Positions 45,617-54,634 of a stretch of DNA of 64,000 nt are shown piece after piece. The stretch covers positions 4,586,008 through 4,650,007 of the forward strand of contig NZ_CM001776.1 in NCBI RefSeq assembly GCF_000332275.1, read 5' to 3'. Source of the DNA: Synechococcus sp. PCC 7336. Its GTDB lineage: Bacteria; Cyanobacteriota; Cyanobacteriia; Thermostichales; PCC-7336. The position numbers were made by a program, and so were the translations under genes. Numbering within the stretch: position 1 is the first letter of the stretch; every line of letters starts with the position of its first letter. Below the pieces are notes generated by a model. It was not told the DNA's origin and searched no databases. It saw nothing but the letters and a program-made list of their open reading frames with translations.

Positions 45617-46310
45617 AATAATACATTTTTGCTCTAGAATTGTCCCGATCGTCCAAACAAAGGCGATCGCTCGCTAGCACAATTGCAAGATCAATTTGAC
45701 TCCCTGGAATACAAATTAATAGATCTCGCTGCCTTCAGCACATCGATTTTGCGCTTGCCGTGAAAAAGTAGCTAACCCCGACAAAATATGACAAGTCTAC
45801 CTGAGTTCGATGGCTCTGTATGGCCCTCACCCCCAGCCCCTCTCCCAAACTTGATACTGCTGGCCAATTTAACATTTAGAAATATTGGCATGGTGCAAGT
45901 CCTCTGCATGGCCCTCACCCCCGGCCCCTCTCCCAAGTTTGGGAGAGGGGAGAAACAGCCGAAAATCCTTACGGGGCCTTGTTCCCCTGCCCCCAAAGTT
46001 GGGGGTAGGGGTTAGGGGAAGGGGGCCACAGGCATCTAGACAAATGGCCAATGTTTCGGAATATGAATTTCGCCAGCAGCATCAAACTTGGGAGAGGGGA
46101 GAAGCAGCCTCAAACCCGCAATCTACCGTTCTGTTCCCCTTCCCCTAAACTTACGGCTGACGCCACGCTTCGCGAGGGGGGAAGGGGTTAAGGGATGGGG
46201 ACCAGATACCTGTCGAACTGACGTAGGTCTAGATCGGGGCTTGTCAATTGCTTGACTCCCTCGCAGAAAGTGTACGTGCAAGCTGACTGAGGATCGCGAG
46301 AGTGCAGCAA
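45617..46310. repeat. REP-rich intergenic region
   Basis: 694 bp dominated by dispersed repeats. GGCCCTCACCCCC-type leads occur at about 45821 and 45909, and a near-perfect palindrome CCCCTCTCCCAA/TTTGGGAGAGGGG lies at 45924-45949. Further partial copies are at about 45990 and 46085. The same family occurs at 16781-16806, and a partial copy at about 49160. No gene is seen. Confidence 0.75.
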
Positions 46311-47483
46311 TCAAGTGGATGTGGCGGGAACGAACAATAAGAATCCGGCAGCGATCGCCACACCACCCGCTGCATAGAAGGTCCATTCCAAGCCGCCCAC
46401 AGCCAGAACTGGCCCGAGCAGAATAGGGGATAGAAATTGGCCTAAAAAGCCCGCCCCCGTTCCTGCTGCCAACACACTCGAACGCAGTTTATCCGGCGCC
46501 AGATTGGCCAAGGTGTCATACAGATTGGGAAGCACCAAACCGAATCCAGCCCCAAACAATACTGCTGCCAATAAAATCCAGCGATATAAGCTCAGGATAG
46601 GGATAGTCCACAGCGTCACTGCCATCAGACCGAACCCTAAGGCAGTTGCTCGGGCTTTTCCCCACTTTTTAGCCAAACGCTTGGCCCCAAAGGCAGAGAC
46701 TAAGGCGGCTCCGACGGCTCGCGAGGCCAGAGCCACCCCATTCAACGTCGTGCCGATCGCCAACGTCTCTCGGAGATAGAGGGGCGCGTAGATCACCACT
46801 GCATACATCGCCACGGAGGCAAGGCTGAGGGTGAGTAAGAGTTTCTGAATCTCGGCACGGCCCAATACCCCGCGCAGTCCTTCGTTCGAGCCCGCTTTGA
46901 TTGCATGGGGGGGGACTTTTCGCTCGAACGTATAGAGGGCTAAGAGGGCTAACGGTAGCGCCAGCCCGTAAAGATAGAAGGCAAACTGCCAGTTGAACGA
47001 ACCGACCCAGCCTCCCAATAGCGGAAAGACAATTCCTGTGATGGTTAAGATACTGGCTGCATAGGCGATCGCCTTCGATCGCGCTTCCCCCTCGTAGATC
47101 GACCCCAGTAACCCCAAGCTACCTGCCGCAATCCCGCCGCTGGCGACCCCAAGCAGAGCTCGCGTCGCCAATAACGGCCAAAAACTCGGCATCAAAGCTC
47201 CCGCCGCTCCAAATAGGGCATAGAAGACGAGAGCGGGGAGCAAGACGTTCAGCGGCCCGATTTTATCTGCCAAGATCCCCAATGGCGGACTGAGGACCGC
47301 GATTGTCAGGCAATGCATACTGACGAGATTGCCTGCCAGGACTGGATCGATGGCCAATTGCTGCACGACGTCTGGTATAACCGGTGCCACCACGCCCCCT
47401 GCCATCGTTGTGAGGGATCCTGCCGCCAAGACAACGGGGAGTTTGAGGGATTGTTGCTCGAAGGTTTTGCGATTTCTCGGCAT
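46311..47483 (-). CDS. MFS transporter
   Basis: 390 residues with about 12 hydrophobic spans in two halves. The span 2-3 loop GILADKIGPLNVLLP matches the MFS motif GxLaDrxGrk, and RALLGVASGGIAAGSLGLLGS follows in spans 4-5. The middle loop (about 195-210) is basic. Drug or metabolite export is usual in this type, but no substrate can be inferred. The gene stands alone. Confidence 0.9.
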   Translation of the reverse strand: MPRNRKTFEQQSLKLPVVLAAGSLTTMAGGVVAPVIPDVVQQLAIDPVLAGNLVSMHCLTIAVLSPPLGILADKIGPLNVLLPALVFYALFGAAGALMPSFWPLLATRALLGVASGGIAAGSLGLLGSIYEGEARSKAIAYAASILTITGIVFPLLGGWVGSFNWQFAFYLYGLALPLALLALYTFERKVPPHAIKAGSNEGLRGVLGRAEIQKLLLTLSLASVAMYAVVIYAPLYLRETLAIGTTLNGVALASRAVGAALVSAFGAKRLAKKWGKARATALGFGLMAVTLWTIPILSLYRWILLAAVLFGAGFGLVLPNLYDTLANLAPDKLRSSVLAAGTGAGFLGQFLSPILLGPVLAVGGLEWTFYAAGGVAIAAGFLLFVPATST

Positions 47484-47679
47484 CTAGATCCCCAGTTAGG
47501 ACGTTTTCGATCGCACTTGGCATTGTACCGAGGCGTCGCCCTGGCGGAGGTGTCTTCACCTGCGGGCTGCCGAACAGAAAAGGGAGACCTCGCGATCTCC
47601 CTCAATGGATCTAAGCCCTGAGAACTCTCGATTCAAATTGCCCGAGTCGAGGGTTGCGTTCAACTCCAGTTCAAAGCCA

Positions 47680-48801
47680 TCAAGCAGGATGGACTTGAGT
47701 TTGTCGAGATAAGAGCTGCTGGATCGATGTTTTTTCCAACAGTCCCAGTAAAATGCCGTCGCTAGATTCCACTAACAGTTCCGATCGCTGTTGCTGTTCC
47801 AAGCGCTGTACCACGTCGAGCAAAGGCTGCTCGGAGGGCACGATTGCCGCTCGGTCAATTGGCTGCACGATCTCTTTCACCTGCGTGTAGGGCCAGTCGC
47901 TACTGGGCAGAGCTTTGAGCTCGCTGACAGAAATCGTCCCGACTAATCGACCCATTGCATCTGTCGCCACGAACCGACGCCAGCGATTGCCCGTCAAAAC
48001 CAGCTCGTCAGCCAACTCGCGTAACGTCGCCTCAGCCGAGATCGTCGGGCTGTCAGCCACCACTGCATCTGCCGCCGTAAACCCAGACAACTGCTCTTGC
48101 AGCGTGGCCGACTGCGCGGACTGGCTGGCATTCTGCAACAGGAACCAACCAATCAGTAGGGTCCACACACTGCCCACCGAACTCAGCCCCAGCACGGAGA
48201 GTAAGCCGAAAATCACGGCAGTCCAACCGATCAGCTGACCTACGCGGCTGGCAAATCGAATGCCGCGATAGGGATTGCCCGTCAGCTTCCAGACGGCTGC
48301 TTTAAGCACGTTACCGCCATCCAAGGGCAAGCCAGGAATCAGATTGAATGCGGCTAAAGCCAGGTTAATACTGGCTAGCAAGCCGACGATCGCAGCGGCC
48401 GGACCCGCGAGAGGCGCGATCGCCAAAATGACCGAGAGTAGGATAAACAGCAGCAAGCTCACCAGCGGTCCGGCGATCGCCACATTAAAGGCCCCCAGAG
48501 GGGTATCGGACTCTTTTTCTAAATTCGCCAAGCCACCGAATAGGAACAGGGTAATGGACTTCACCCCAATGCCCTGTTGCAGAGCCACAGCGCTGTGGCC
48601 CAGCTCGTGAGCCAAGACTGAAGCAAACAGCAGCAATGCTGTCAGTAAACCCAACAGCCAGGGTAAAAGACCATTCAGACTGGGGAAGGCAGCTAAGCCG
48701 CTACCATAACTCCAAGTCACTAACCCCAGCACCAAAAACCAGGAGGGGTTAACGTAAAACGGGATGCCAAATAGGTTTCCCAGGCGAATATTGTTATTCA
48801 T
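47680..48801 (-). CDS. Site-2 protease family (M50) membrane protein with CBS pair
   Basis: 373 residues. Five to six membrane spans carry the zinc motif AHELGHSAVALQQ (about residue 66) and the second metal ligand in GLPLDGGNVL (about residue 155). A soluble tail (about 240-370) has two CBS-like repeats (ADAVVADSPTISAEATL and VKEIVQPIDRAAIVP). Such proteases cut membrane-held regulators, and CBS domains usually sense adenine nucleotides. The target is unknown. Confidence 0.92.
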   Translation of the reverse strand: MNNNIRLGNLFGIPFYVNPSWFLVLGLVTWSYGSGLAAFPSLNGLLPWLLGLLTALLLFASVLAHELGHSAVALQQGIGVKSITLFLFGGLANLEKESDTPLGAFNVAIAGPLVSLLLFILLSVILAIAPLAGPAAAIVGLLASINLALAAFNLIPGLPLDGGNVLKAAVWKLTGNPYRGIRFASRVGQLIGWTAVIFGLLSVLGLSSVGSVWTLLIGWFLLQNASQSAQSATLQEQLSGFTAADAVVADSPTISAEATLRELADELVLTGNRWRRFVATDAMGRLVGTISVSELKALPSSDWPYTQVKEIVQPIDRAAIVPSEQPLLDVVQRLEQQQRSELLVESSDGILLGLLEKTSIQQLLSRQTQVHPA

Positions 48802-49207
48802 CAGACCACCTTAGGTCGCGTTAGTGAGAGATAAGGTATGGAACGCTCTTCTCTCGGATTGAATGTCAACGGCAAACCACTGGCTGAATCACTCGATTGG
48901 GGGACATTGGCAAAAGTACTGAAGATGTCGAGCTCAAGAGTAGGTTTCGAGAGAGTACTCGTGCTGGTCGGTCAGTGGCACCGTATGGCAGGCGGCGATC
49001 GGGAGCGATAGATTCGCATCGGTCGATTGAGCCGCTATATATAAATGTAACAGATTGTAAACATCCTGTCATATTTCTTCCAAAGACTGCTAATAAACGC
49101 AGATGGGTAGATAGCCATCTCGCTCTCGGGTAGCGCGAATTCAGCGTGGCGTCAGCCTTAATATTGGGAGAGGGAAGCAGCAGCCAGAGAGCGATCGCCC
49201 ACCGAGT
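48802..49207. other. Intergenic region upstream of site-2 protease
   Basis: About 400 bp with no gene. A REP-like GGGAGAGGGA fragment lies near 49160. The boundary with the mfd remnant is at about 49208. Confidence 0.4.
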
Positions 49208-49489
49208 TTAGTTGACGGTCGAGACCGTCTCCCCGATCGCCGCTGACATCTTATCCAGCCACTGAATCAAGAATTCGAGCTGCTGACCGGCAGGCTGCGA
49301 CCCCAAGCCCCGCACCGTGACCTTCCCCGGTTGAAACACAAATCGCGCTTGGAGGTGATTCGGTAAAACCTCTTTGAGCCTTTCCCAAGCGGGTTCTTCC
49401 ATCGCGGTTTCTAGAATGACGTGAGCCTCCACTGCGTGTCGTCCACAGTGGGAATTTCTTGACCGCGAATTTTGGCGATCGCCTCGTTC
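49208..49489 (-). pseudogene. mfd: Decayed 3'-end copy of mfd (copy A)
   Basis: The sequence matches the last part of the intact mfd gene, including its stop codon, in two blocks. The first (49208-49431) encodes the final ~74 residues. The second (49432-49489) matches an upstream part of the gene near 56332-56389. About 230 bp between them are missing, joined at a TCCAC present at both sites in the intact gene. It differs from the intact gene more than copy B does, so it is the older copy. It cannot make a functional protein. Confidence 0.92.
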
Positions 49490-49597
49490 CTGGAGTTTTA
49501 ACTAACGAACCGGCAAAAAAATGTCGATGTGTTGCATCGACTGTCGTAGGGTCAAGGTTACAAATGCTCATGAACCTACCCCCTATGATTTGCGGCA

Positions 49598-49717
49598 TGG
49601 TTCAACGCTGGGTAACACTTTCGGTTAATTATCAAAACCTCCAACCGCCACCAGGTAAGCTTTTGTTCGATCTGCCCCGTCCTTAAAGTGTTACCCAAAA
49701 TTACCAGGTTTTGAACC
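49598..49717. repeat. Nested inverted repeat upstream of pyrC
   Basis: GGGTAACACTTT (49610-49621) and its exact complement (49685-49696) enclose 63 bp. An outer pair GGTTCAA / TTGAACC (about 49599-49605 and 49711-49717) flanks them. The ends look like those of a tiny non-autonomous element or a large operator. It lies 70-190 bp upstream of pyrC, at the mfd-copy junction. Nothing else is visible in 49490-49789. Confidence 0.65.
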
Positions 49718-49789
49718 AAGCCTAAAAACCTGAAAACACCTAAATTCCTCGCGTCCTCGCCACATTGCTAGCTGTTTTATGATTGGAGG

Positions 49790-50818
49790 ATGCAAAAGCT
49801 CACCATAACCCGACCCGACGACTGGCATCTGCATCTACGCGACGGCGCAGCGCTGAAAGCGGTTTTACCACACACAGTGCGTCAGTTTGCCCGCGCCATC
49901 GTCATGCCGAATTTGAAGCCCCCAGTGCGCTCAGTAGTTGATGCTGCAGCCTATCGCGATCGCATCATCGCAGCAATTCCGGCTGGCAAACAGTTTGAGC
50001 CATTGATGACGCTCTACCTCACTGACAACACAAGTCCTGCAGACATTATCGCGGCCAAGGCATCCCAGTTTGTCAAAGCGGTCAAGTACTACCCAGCCGG
50101 TGCAACGACTAATTCAGACTTCGGTGTGACGGACATTCGCAAGTGCGATCCCGTCTTTAAAGCGATGGAGCAAGTAGACATGCCCTTATTGCTGCACGGG
50201 GAAGTGGCCGATCGAGATGTTGATATGTTCGATCGCGAGAAAGTCTTTATCGAGAAACAGTTGCTTCCCCTCAAGCAGCGATTTCCCAACCTACGCGTGG
50301 TGCTCGAGCACATTACCACCTCTGATGCTGTGCAGTTTGTCCTTGCTGCCCACAACATTGCTGCAACGATCACGCCACAACATCTATTGTTTAACCGCAA
50401 CAGCCTATTCAAAGGTGGCATTCGCCCCCACTTTTATTGCCTGCCCATTTTGAAACGTGAGGAGCATCGCCAGGCACTTCTGCAGGCAGCAATATCTGGC
50501 AATCCTAAGTTTTTTCTTGGCACCGATAGTGCCCCCCATTCCCGCGACAGCAAAGAAAATTCCTGTGGCTGCGCGGGTTGCTATTCGGCTCTGCACGCGA
50601 TGGAGTTGTACGCAGAGGTTTTTGAGCATGCTGATGCACTGGATAAACTTGAAGCTTTCGCCAGCTTCTATGGTCCAGATTTTTATCAACTCCCGCGCAA
50701 TACCGAACAAATCACCTTGGCCAAAACAACCTGGCGTATTCCCGATGAAGTGCCATTTACTGAATCCGGGCTTGTGCCCTTACGGGCAGGTCAGGAGATG
50801 ACGTGGCAAATGGCGTAA
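49790..50818 (+). CDS. pyrC: Dihydroorotase (class II)
   Basis: 342 residues; closes carbamoyl-aspartate to dihydroorotate in pyrimidine synthesis. Metal ligands and key residues are visible: [10 protein letters not shown] (HxH), the carboxylated Lys in [33 protein letters not shown] and FLGTDSAPH with the catalytic Asp. The short class II form is that of enterobacteria and plants. It lies between two mfd remnants, so it may have been moved or brought in with them. GATTGGAGG before ATG 49790 is a good ribosome site. Confidence 0.96.
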   Translation: MQKLTITRPDDWHLHLRDGAALKAVLPHTVRQFARAIVMPNLKPPVRSVVDAAAYRDRIIAAIPAGKQFEPLMTLYLTDNTSPADIIAAKASQFVKAVKYYPAGATTNSDFGVTDIRKCDPVFKAMEQVDMPLLLHGEVADRDVDMFDREKVFIEKQLLPLKQRFPNLRVVLEHITTSDAVQFVLAAHNIAATITPQHLLFNRNSLFKGGIRPHFYCLPILKREEHRQALLQAAISGNPKFFLGTDSAPHSRDSKENSCGCAGCYSALHAMELYAEVFEHADALDKLEAFASFYGPDFYQLPRNTEQITLAKTTWRIPDEVPFTESGLVPLRAGQEMTWQMA

Positions 50819-51395
50819 CATTTGCAGTTGCTTGGCATGAAATTCGCCTTTATTTATCATTGGACCCGTTTTGGCAACGGTACTATTTTCGAAATTTTTT
50901 GGTCTATCCCTCTTCTGTCAAGTCAGTCATGATGGAGCCAATATCCGCTATACAGATGGTATGGAGAAAATATAAATATAAGCTCCAGATGTATACGGGG
51001 CAAAGACTAGAGGGTTTATTCTTATTCATAAGAGAGCTCTATATTCAAGGGTAAAAGCTTTCCACAACTTTAAATCCGATCGTCAAACTGACGGCAAATG
51101 CAGAGATGAAATCCTCAAATCCTTACAGAACAGCTATTACAGGCGAGTAGCATTCTTTTTTCAAGTAGCTCAATCCTAAAAAAGTTATCTATCAATTTAT
51201 CGAGCTTATCCCAATATGACAGAAGAAGGATAGTCCTAATAAAGTACCTTTTAGTCCCTCTCACTAACGCTGCTAAGCACTGCATTCACCCCCTAAATCT
51301 CCCATTCTGGACGTTCGGCAAACTCAGTCGAGCCGGGGACTTGACGACAGTGCTAGCTGGGGTTTGGAGACGAGGAAGGCGAACTGGAGAATCGC
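50819..51395. other. Intergenic region between pyrC and mfd copy B
   Basis: 577 bp, AT-rich in its first 400 bp. One open frame (50803-51054) overlaps the end of pyrC and looks random. 51263-51375 is a diverged copy of the CCCCTAAAT-type dispersed element seen at 22139, with about 25 extra bases inside. No other feature is seen. Confidence 0.5.
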
Positions 51396-52228
51396 GCTAG
51401 TTCTAACGGATTCTGTGGCGGCTGGATTGCCAGACTTCAAGCAGAAAATAAGATTCCGTATTTAATTGACAGTCAAGACCGTCTCCCCGATCGCCGCTAA
51501 CATCTTATCCAGCCACTGAATTAAGAATTCGAGCTGCTGGTTTGCAGGCTGCGACCCCAAGCCACGGACGGCGACTTTACCCGGTTGATAGACAAATCGT
51601 GCTTGGAGGTGGTTCGGTAAAACCTCTTTGAGCCTTTCCCAAGCGGGTTCCTCCATCGCGGTTTCTAGAATGACATGAGCTTCCACCGGTTTAATGCGCG
51701 CGAAGCCGAGAGATTTAGCCACGTATTTGAGTTCCATCACCCGCAGCAGTTCCTGCACGGGTTTGGGTAGGGGACCGAAGCGATCGCCCCAGTCTGCCGC
51801 AATGCCTTTGAGTTCCGCCCGCGAGTTGGCAGCGGCCACCTCGCGATAGGCCGACATCTTCAGATCTGCATCGGCAATATAGCGTGTGGGAATCATGGCA
51901 GTCAGATTGAGATCCACCTGCGTGTCATCCACAGTGGGAATTTCTTGACCGCGAATTTTGGCGATCGCCTCGTTCAGCATGTCCATATATAAGTCGAAAC
52001 CGATCGCATTCATCTGGCCGGATTGCTGGGCACCGAGCAGATTGCCCACACCGCAAATTTCCATATCTCGCATGGCCAGTTGATAGCCAGACCCCAATTG
52101 CGTGAACTCCTGAATGGCCCGCAGGCGCTTGCGGGCATCGTCGGTCAACTTGCTTTGCTGGCGATAAAACAACCAGGCATGGGCTTGGATGCCAGCTCGA
52201 CCCATCCGGCCTCTCAATTGATAGAGCT
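51396..52228 (-). pseudogene. mfd: 833-bp duplicate of the mfd 3' end (copy B)
   Basis: Colinear and equal in length with 55809-56641 of the intact gene and its downstream flank, with only scattered substitutions by eye (for example one turning RGRVGRAG into RGRMGRAG, another RGVGNL to CGVGNL). It encodes the last ~255 residues of Mfd, without helicase motifs I-V or the UvrB-like part. The frame can be read from a TTG (52259) that overlaps the stop of the coiled-coil gene, but a functional protein is unlikely. The 5' boundary at 52228/52229 is abrupt. Confidence 0.93.
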
Positions 52229-52255
52229 TGAAGTTGGTAAGGGCGATCGCACCAC

Positions 52256-52642
52256 TCAATCCTTGCTCAGCAGGTAATCCACGGCCCGCTTGAGCTGGCC
52301 CATTGATTCCGCCAGTATGTCAATTTGCGTTTGAGATCGCTCTTGCGCCTCAAGTAATCTGTCGATTTGCCTGTCTGTGCGCTGTTGTGCTTCCCTTAGT
52401 TGGCCGATTTGCTCACTCTGCTGAGAAATTTGCTCACCCTGCCGAGCGATTTGCTCACTCTGCTGAGAAATTTGCTCACCCTGCCGAGCGATTTGCTCAC
52501 TCTGCTGAGAAATTTGCTCACTCTGTCGAGCGATTTGCCTGTCCTGTCGGGCGATCGCTTCGAGATTATTGGTGCTGGTCTGGAGATTGAGGGAGGCGAT
52601 TCTTTCCAGCCTGTCCAGTTCTTCTCTGATCTCGGGGGTCAT
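52256..52642 (-). CDS. Coiled-coil protein with 14-residue repeats
   Basis: 128 residues from ATG 52642; the longer upstream frame has a different, random composition. The N-terminus [18 protein letters not shown] leads into repeats of [17 protein letters not shown] type, each 14 residues or two heptads, encoded by three tandem 42-bp DNA units (52406-52531). It ends [20 protein letters not shown]. It is likely a long two-stranded coiled coil. Repeat number may vary by slippage in steps that keep the frame. Function is unknown. Its stop lies 28 bp from the mfd copy B boundary. Confidence 0.7.
   Translation of the reverse strand: MTPEIREELDRLERIASLNLQTSTNNLEAIARQDRQIARQSEQISQQSEQIARQGEQISQQSEQIARQGEQISQQSEQIGQLREAQQRTDRQIDRLLEAQERSQTQIDILAESMGQLKRAVDYLLSKD
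52406..52531. repeat. 42-bp tandem repeat, three units
   Basis: Units 52406-52447, 52448-52489 and 52490-52531. The first two are identical; the third has two substitutions near its end. They lie inside the coiled-coil gene. Confidence 0.93.
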
Positions 52643-52842
52643 GTTGGGCGTACTCAGTTTTTTCGAGCTTAGCTGATGGAGGCTTCCCGATCGGTGGGTT
52701 GGGCGATGTTCTCTGAGCTGGCTGCCGCGATCGCGCTGGTGGAGATGGTTAGAAGGATCGCGAGAAGCAGGTTGCGGGATACAGTCATGGTCAGTAGCGA
52801 GGGGGCTTAATCTGGTCTGTCTAGAGCGCCATTCTTTAACCT

Positions 52843-53157
52843 TCACTCTCCCCAGTCGAACTCTTGCCAAAACTCGCTTTCCTGCAATTGCTCTCTTGCG
52901 CGTACTCGATCTAATGCTTGACTTGCCTGCGAATCTATAATTACCGGGTAAAAAAGCAACATCAGTGCTAGGGCTAGCTCGATCGTGATTCCAACATAAG
53001 AGGCAAGCTGAACCGTCTTAGCCCAGTTCCTACGCTTTGACTTGCTCATTTCTGGCTCGATCTCTAGGTCCATCGCCCAAGCTAGGGCTAGCATTCCAGC
53101 CAATGAAGGTACCGCAATAGCCAAACCAATTAATTGGATCACCAGTCTCGCCTCCAC
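52843..53157 (-). CDS. Small two-span membrane protein of unknown function
   Basis: 104 residues with hydrophobic spans at about 7-29 (IQLIGLAIAVPSLAGMLALAW) and 53-74 (VGITIELALALMLLFYPVII), a basic loop SKSKRRNW between them and an acidic C-terminus. No family is recognised. It lies 35 bp downstream of the exported protein gene, so the two may be one unit. Confidence 0.6.
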   Translation of the reverse strand: MEARLVIQLIGLAIAVPSLAGMLALAWAMDLEIEPEMSKSKRRNWAKTVQLASYVGITIELALALMLLFYPVIIDSQASQALDRVRAREQLQESEFWQEFDWGE

Positions 53158-53192
53158 CTAAACAACCTTTGCGATTCGAGAGCAGATAGCAG

Positions 53193-53855
53193 TTACTCCG
53201 CTGCATAGACCACTCGCCAAGCTTCCACGGTATCGAGGCCAATGTCGTTATCAATTGATGCACCAGAGCCTTCAATGGAGATCCGGATCTTGGCCTCACC
53301 TGGAGGCGCATTGCGTAATGCTGCAGCTAACTCTTCACTGACAGGAAAGTTCCCGTTTACCCCCTCCAAGTTGTAGACGGTATCCCCAACCTTCACACGC
53401 AGACGACTGGTTTCTTGGACTGTTTCGTTGGTGTTGCAAGACCAAAAACCGCACTGTCTCTCTCGGGTGTAAGCGACGACTCTTATATAGTTGCGGCTCC
53501 AGTTGGAAATCACTCCAGCATCCTTGTTCCCCCACGTCAAGCTTCCGTCATAGTTGCGATCGAGCACTGCTAAATAATCGCCGTCGAAATCATCTCGAAC
53601 CATCACTGGTTCGCTCCACGGAATCGACCTACCACTGCTAAAGGCGGTCCTCCAGTCTCCTTCATTGACAATGCGATAACCATCAGCAGTTACTTCACGA
53701 CCATCCTCCTCAAAGGTTGGCTCGTAGCCTTCGCAACGGCTGTTGTGAGGAAAGCTAGTGCAAAGAGTGTCAAGATCTGGTTCAGCATTGACAGGTACAG
53801 CAGCGGCAGACATTCCGGCAAGCAGAAGGCCCGTTCCAATCATTCTCATCAACAT
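53193..53855 (-). CDS. Exported protein of unknown function
   Basis: 220 residues; signal peptide about 1-24 (MIGTGLLLAGMSAAAVPVNA). Cys residues at about 32 and 41, and a CGFWSC pair near 135, suggest disulfides in the periplasm or outside. The mature part is beta-rich with an ordered C-terminus (AKIRISIEGSGASIDNDIGLDTVEAWRVVY). No known family. Confidence 0.65.
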   Translation of the reverse strand: MLMRMIGTGLLLAGMSAAAVPVNAEPDLDTLCTSFPHNSRCEGYEPTFEEDGREVTADGYRIVNEGDWRTAFSSGRSIPWSEPVMVRDDFDGDYLAVLDRNYDGSLTWGNKDAGVISNWSRNYIRVVAYTRERQCGFWSCNTNETVQETSRLRVKVGDTVYNLEGVNGNFPVSEELAAALRNAPPGEAKIRISIEGSGASIDNDIGLDTVEAWRVVYAAE

Positions 53856-54146
53856 AGTTATTGCTCAATAGCTAGTGACAGTGATAGGTATTATTGCTCC
53901 GCCGCCTGTGGCAGCCATCGCTATTAGTTCCGCCGGAATGAGCAAGGGCTACTGGCGCTATCAAAATGGCAATGCTCAAAGTAATGCCCGCGATCGGGTA
54001 CAGCTTCTTTATTGGAGTTCTCACTATTATCACCTAGACAGAGATTTGATAATTACGTCAGAAGAAGCCTTACTGTAAAGAATAAACTATTGCGCACCGC
54101 GACATAGGGGCGATCGCATATCTTAAAGCCATCTATCAAACCCCGT
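53856..54146. other. Intergenic region
   Basis: About 290 bp between the exported-protein gene and the transposase remnant. Nothing recognisable. Confidence 0.35.
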
Positions 54147-54385
54147 CTAAGCAGAGACCCGTAGTTTTTCGACCTTGGGGTTGAGGTGTGTAGTGACCCA
54201 AAGACGGTCGGCAAGGACAAGGGGATCGGCATTGATGCGCTGCTCGAAGCACTGGACTTGCTCAATCAACTCGGATTTTTGGGATAATAAGCATGATAGG
54301 TGACATCCTCCCGCAGCCATTTTCACAGATGTTCCACTGGCATGAAATCAGGACTGTAGGGGGATAAGGGCAGCAACTCGATATG
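54147..54385 (-). pseudogene. Remnant of an IS630-type transposase (C-terminal part)
   Basis: In pieces of frame the minus strand reads LLPLSPYSPDFMPVEHL, KWLREDVTYH and then ELIEQVQCFEQRINADPLVL and ADRLWVTTHLNPKVEKLRVS. The PYSPDFMPVEHLW and following parts are typical of the DDE end of IS630/Tc1-type transposases. A TGA replaces the expected Trp codon after EHL, and an extra A breaks the frame before ELIEQ. The 5' two-thirds of the gene and clear terminal repeats are missing. Confidence 0.75.
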
Positions 54386-54537
54386 GAATAAGGTTTAACA
54401 GACAGCTACTCCCATCCCGGCGGAAGACTATCTAGTATCGATCTAATCACAGTAAGACTTTCAACCAGTTTTGGGTAGGCAGTCTTAGAGCGGAAAGGGA
54501 GTATCTTGTTCAAGTCGAACCGCTTGCCTCATTCGAT

Positions 54538-54634
54538 GCGGTGATTGCGGTCTTTATTCACCGTAACTTTTGCGGTGAATTACTCGCCGTTGCCACTCTG
54601 ATTCGCTATAATCGCCGCATTAGAAGCGGTGATT
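54538..54634 (+). promoter_or_regulatory. Fic promoter with multiple GCGGTGA half-sites
   Basis: GCGGTGATT occurs at 54538-54546 and again at 54626-54634. ATTCACCG/CGGTGAAT (54556-54563 and 54573-54580) is a perfect inverted pair with a 9-nt spacer. AATCGCCGC/GCGGTGATT (54610-54618 and 54626-54634) is a second one with one mismatch and 7-nt spacer. The second overlaps a perfect -10 box TATAAT (54607-54612) and touches the ATG. A repressor bound here would block transcription. Confidence 0.65.

Noticed and set aside
51462-52259. mfd copy B as a functional 265-residue protein starting at TTG 52259.
   Set aside because: It has only the C-terminal part of Mfd, no ATPase, a start codon made of foreign sequence, and changes at conserved residues.
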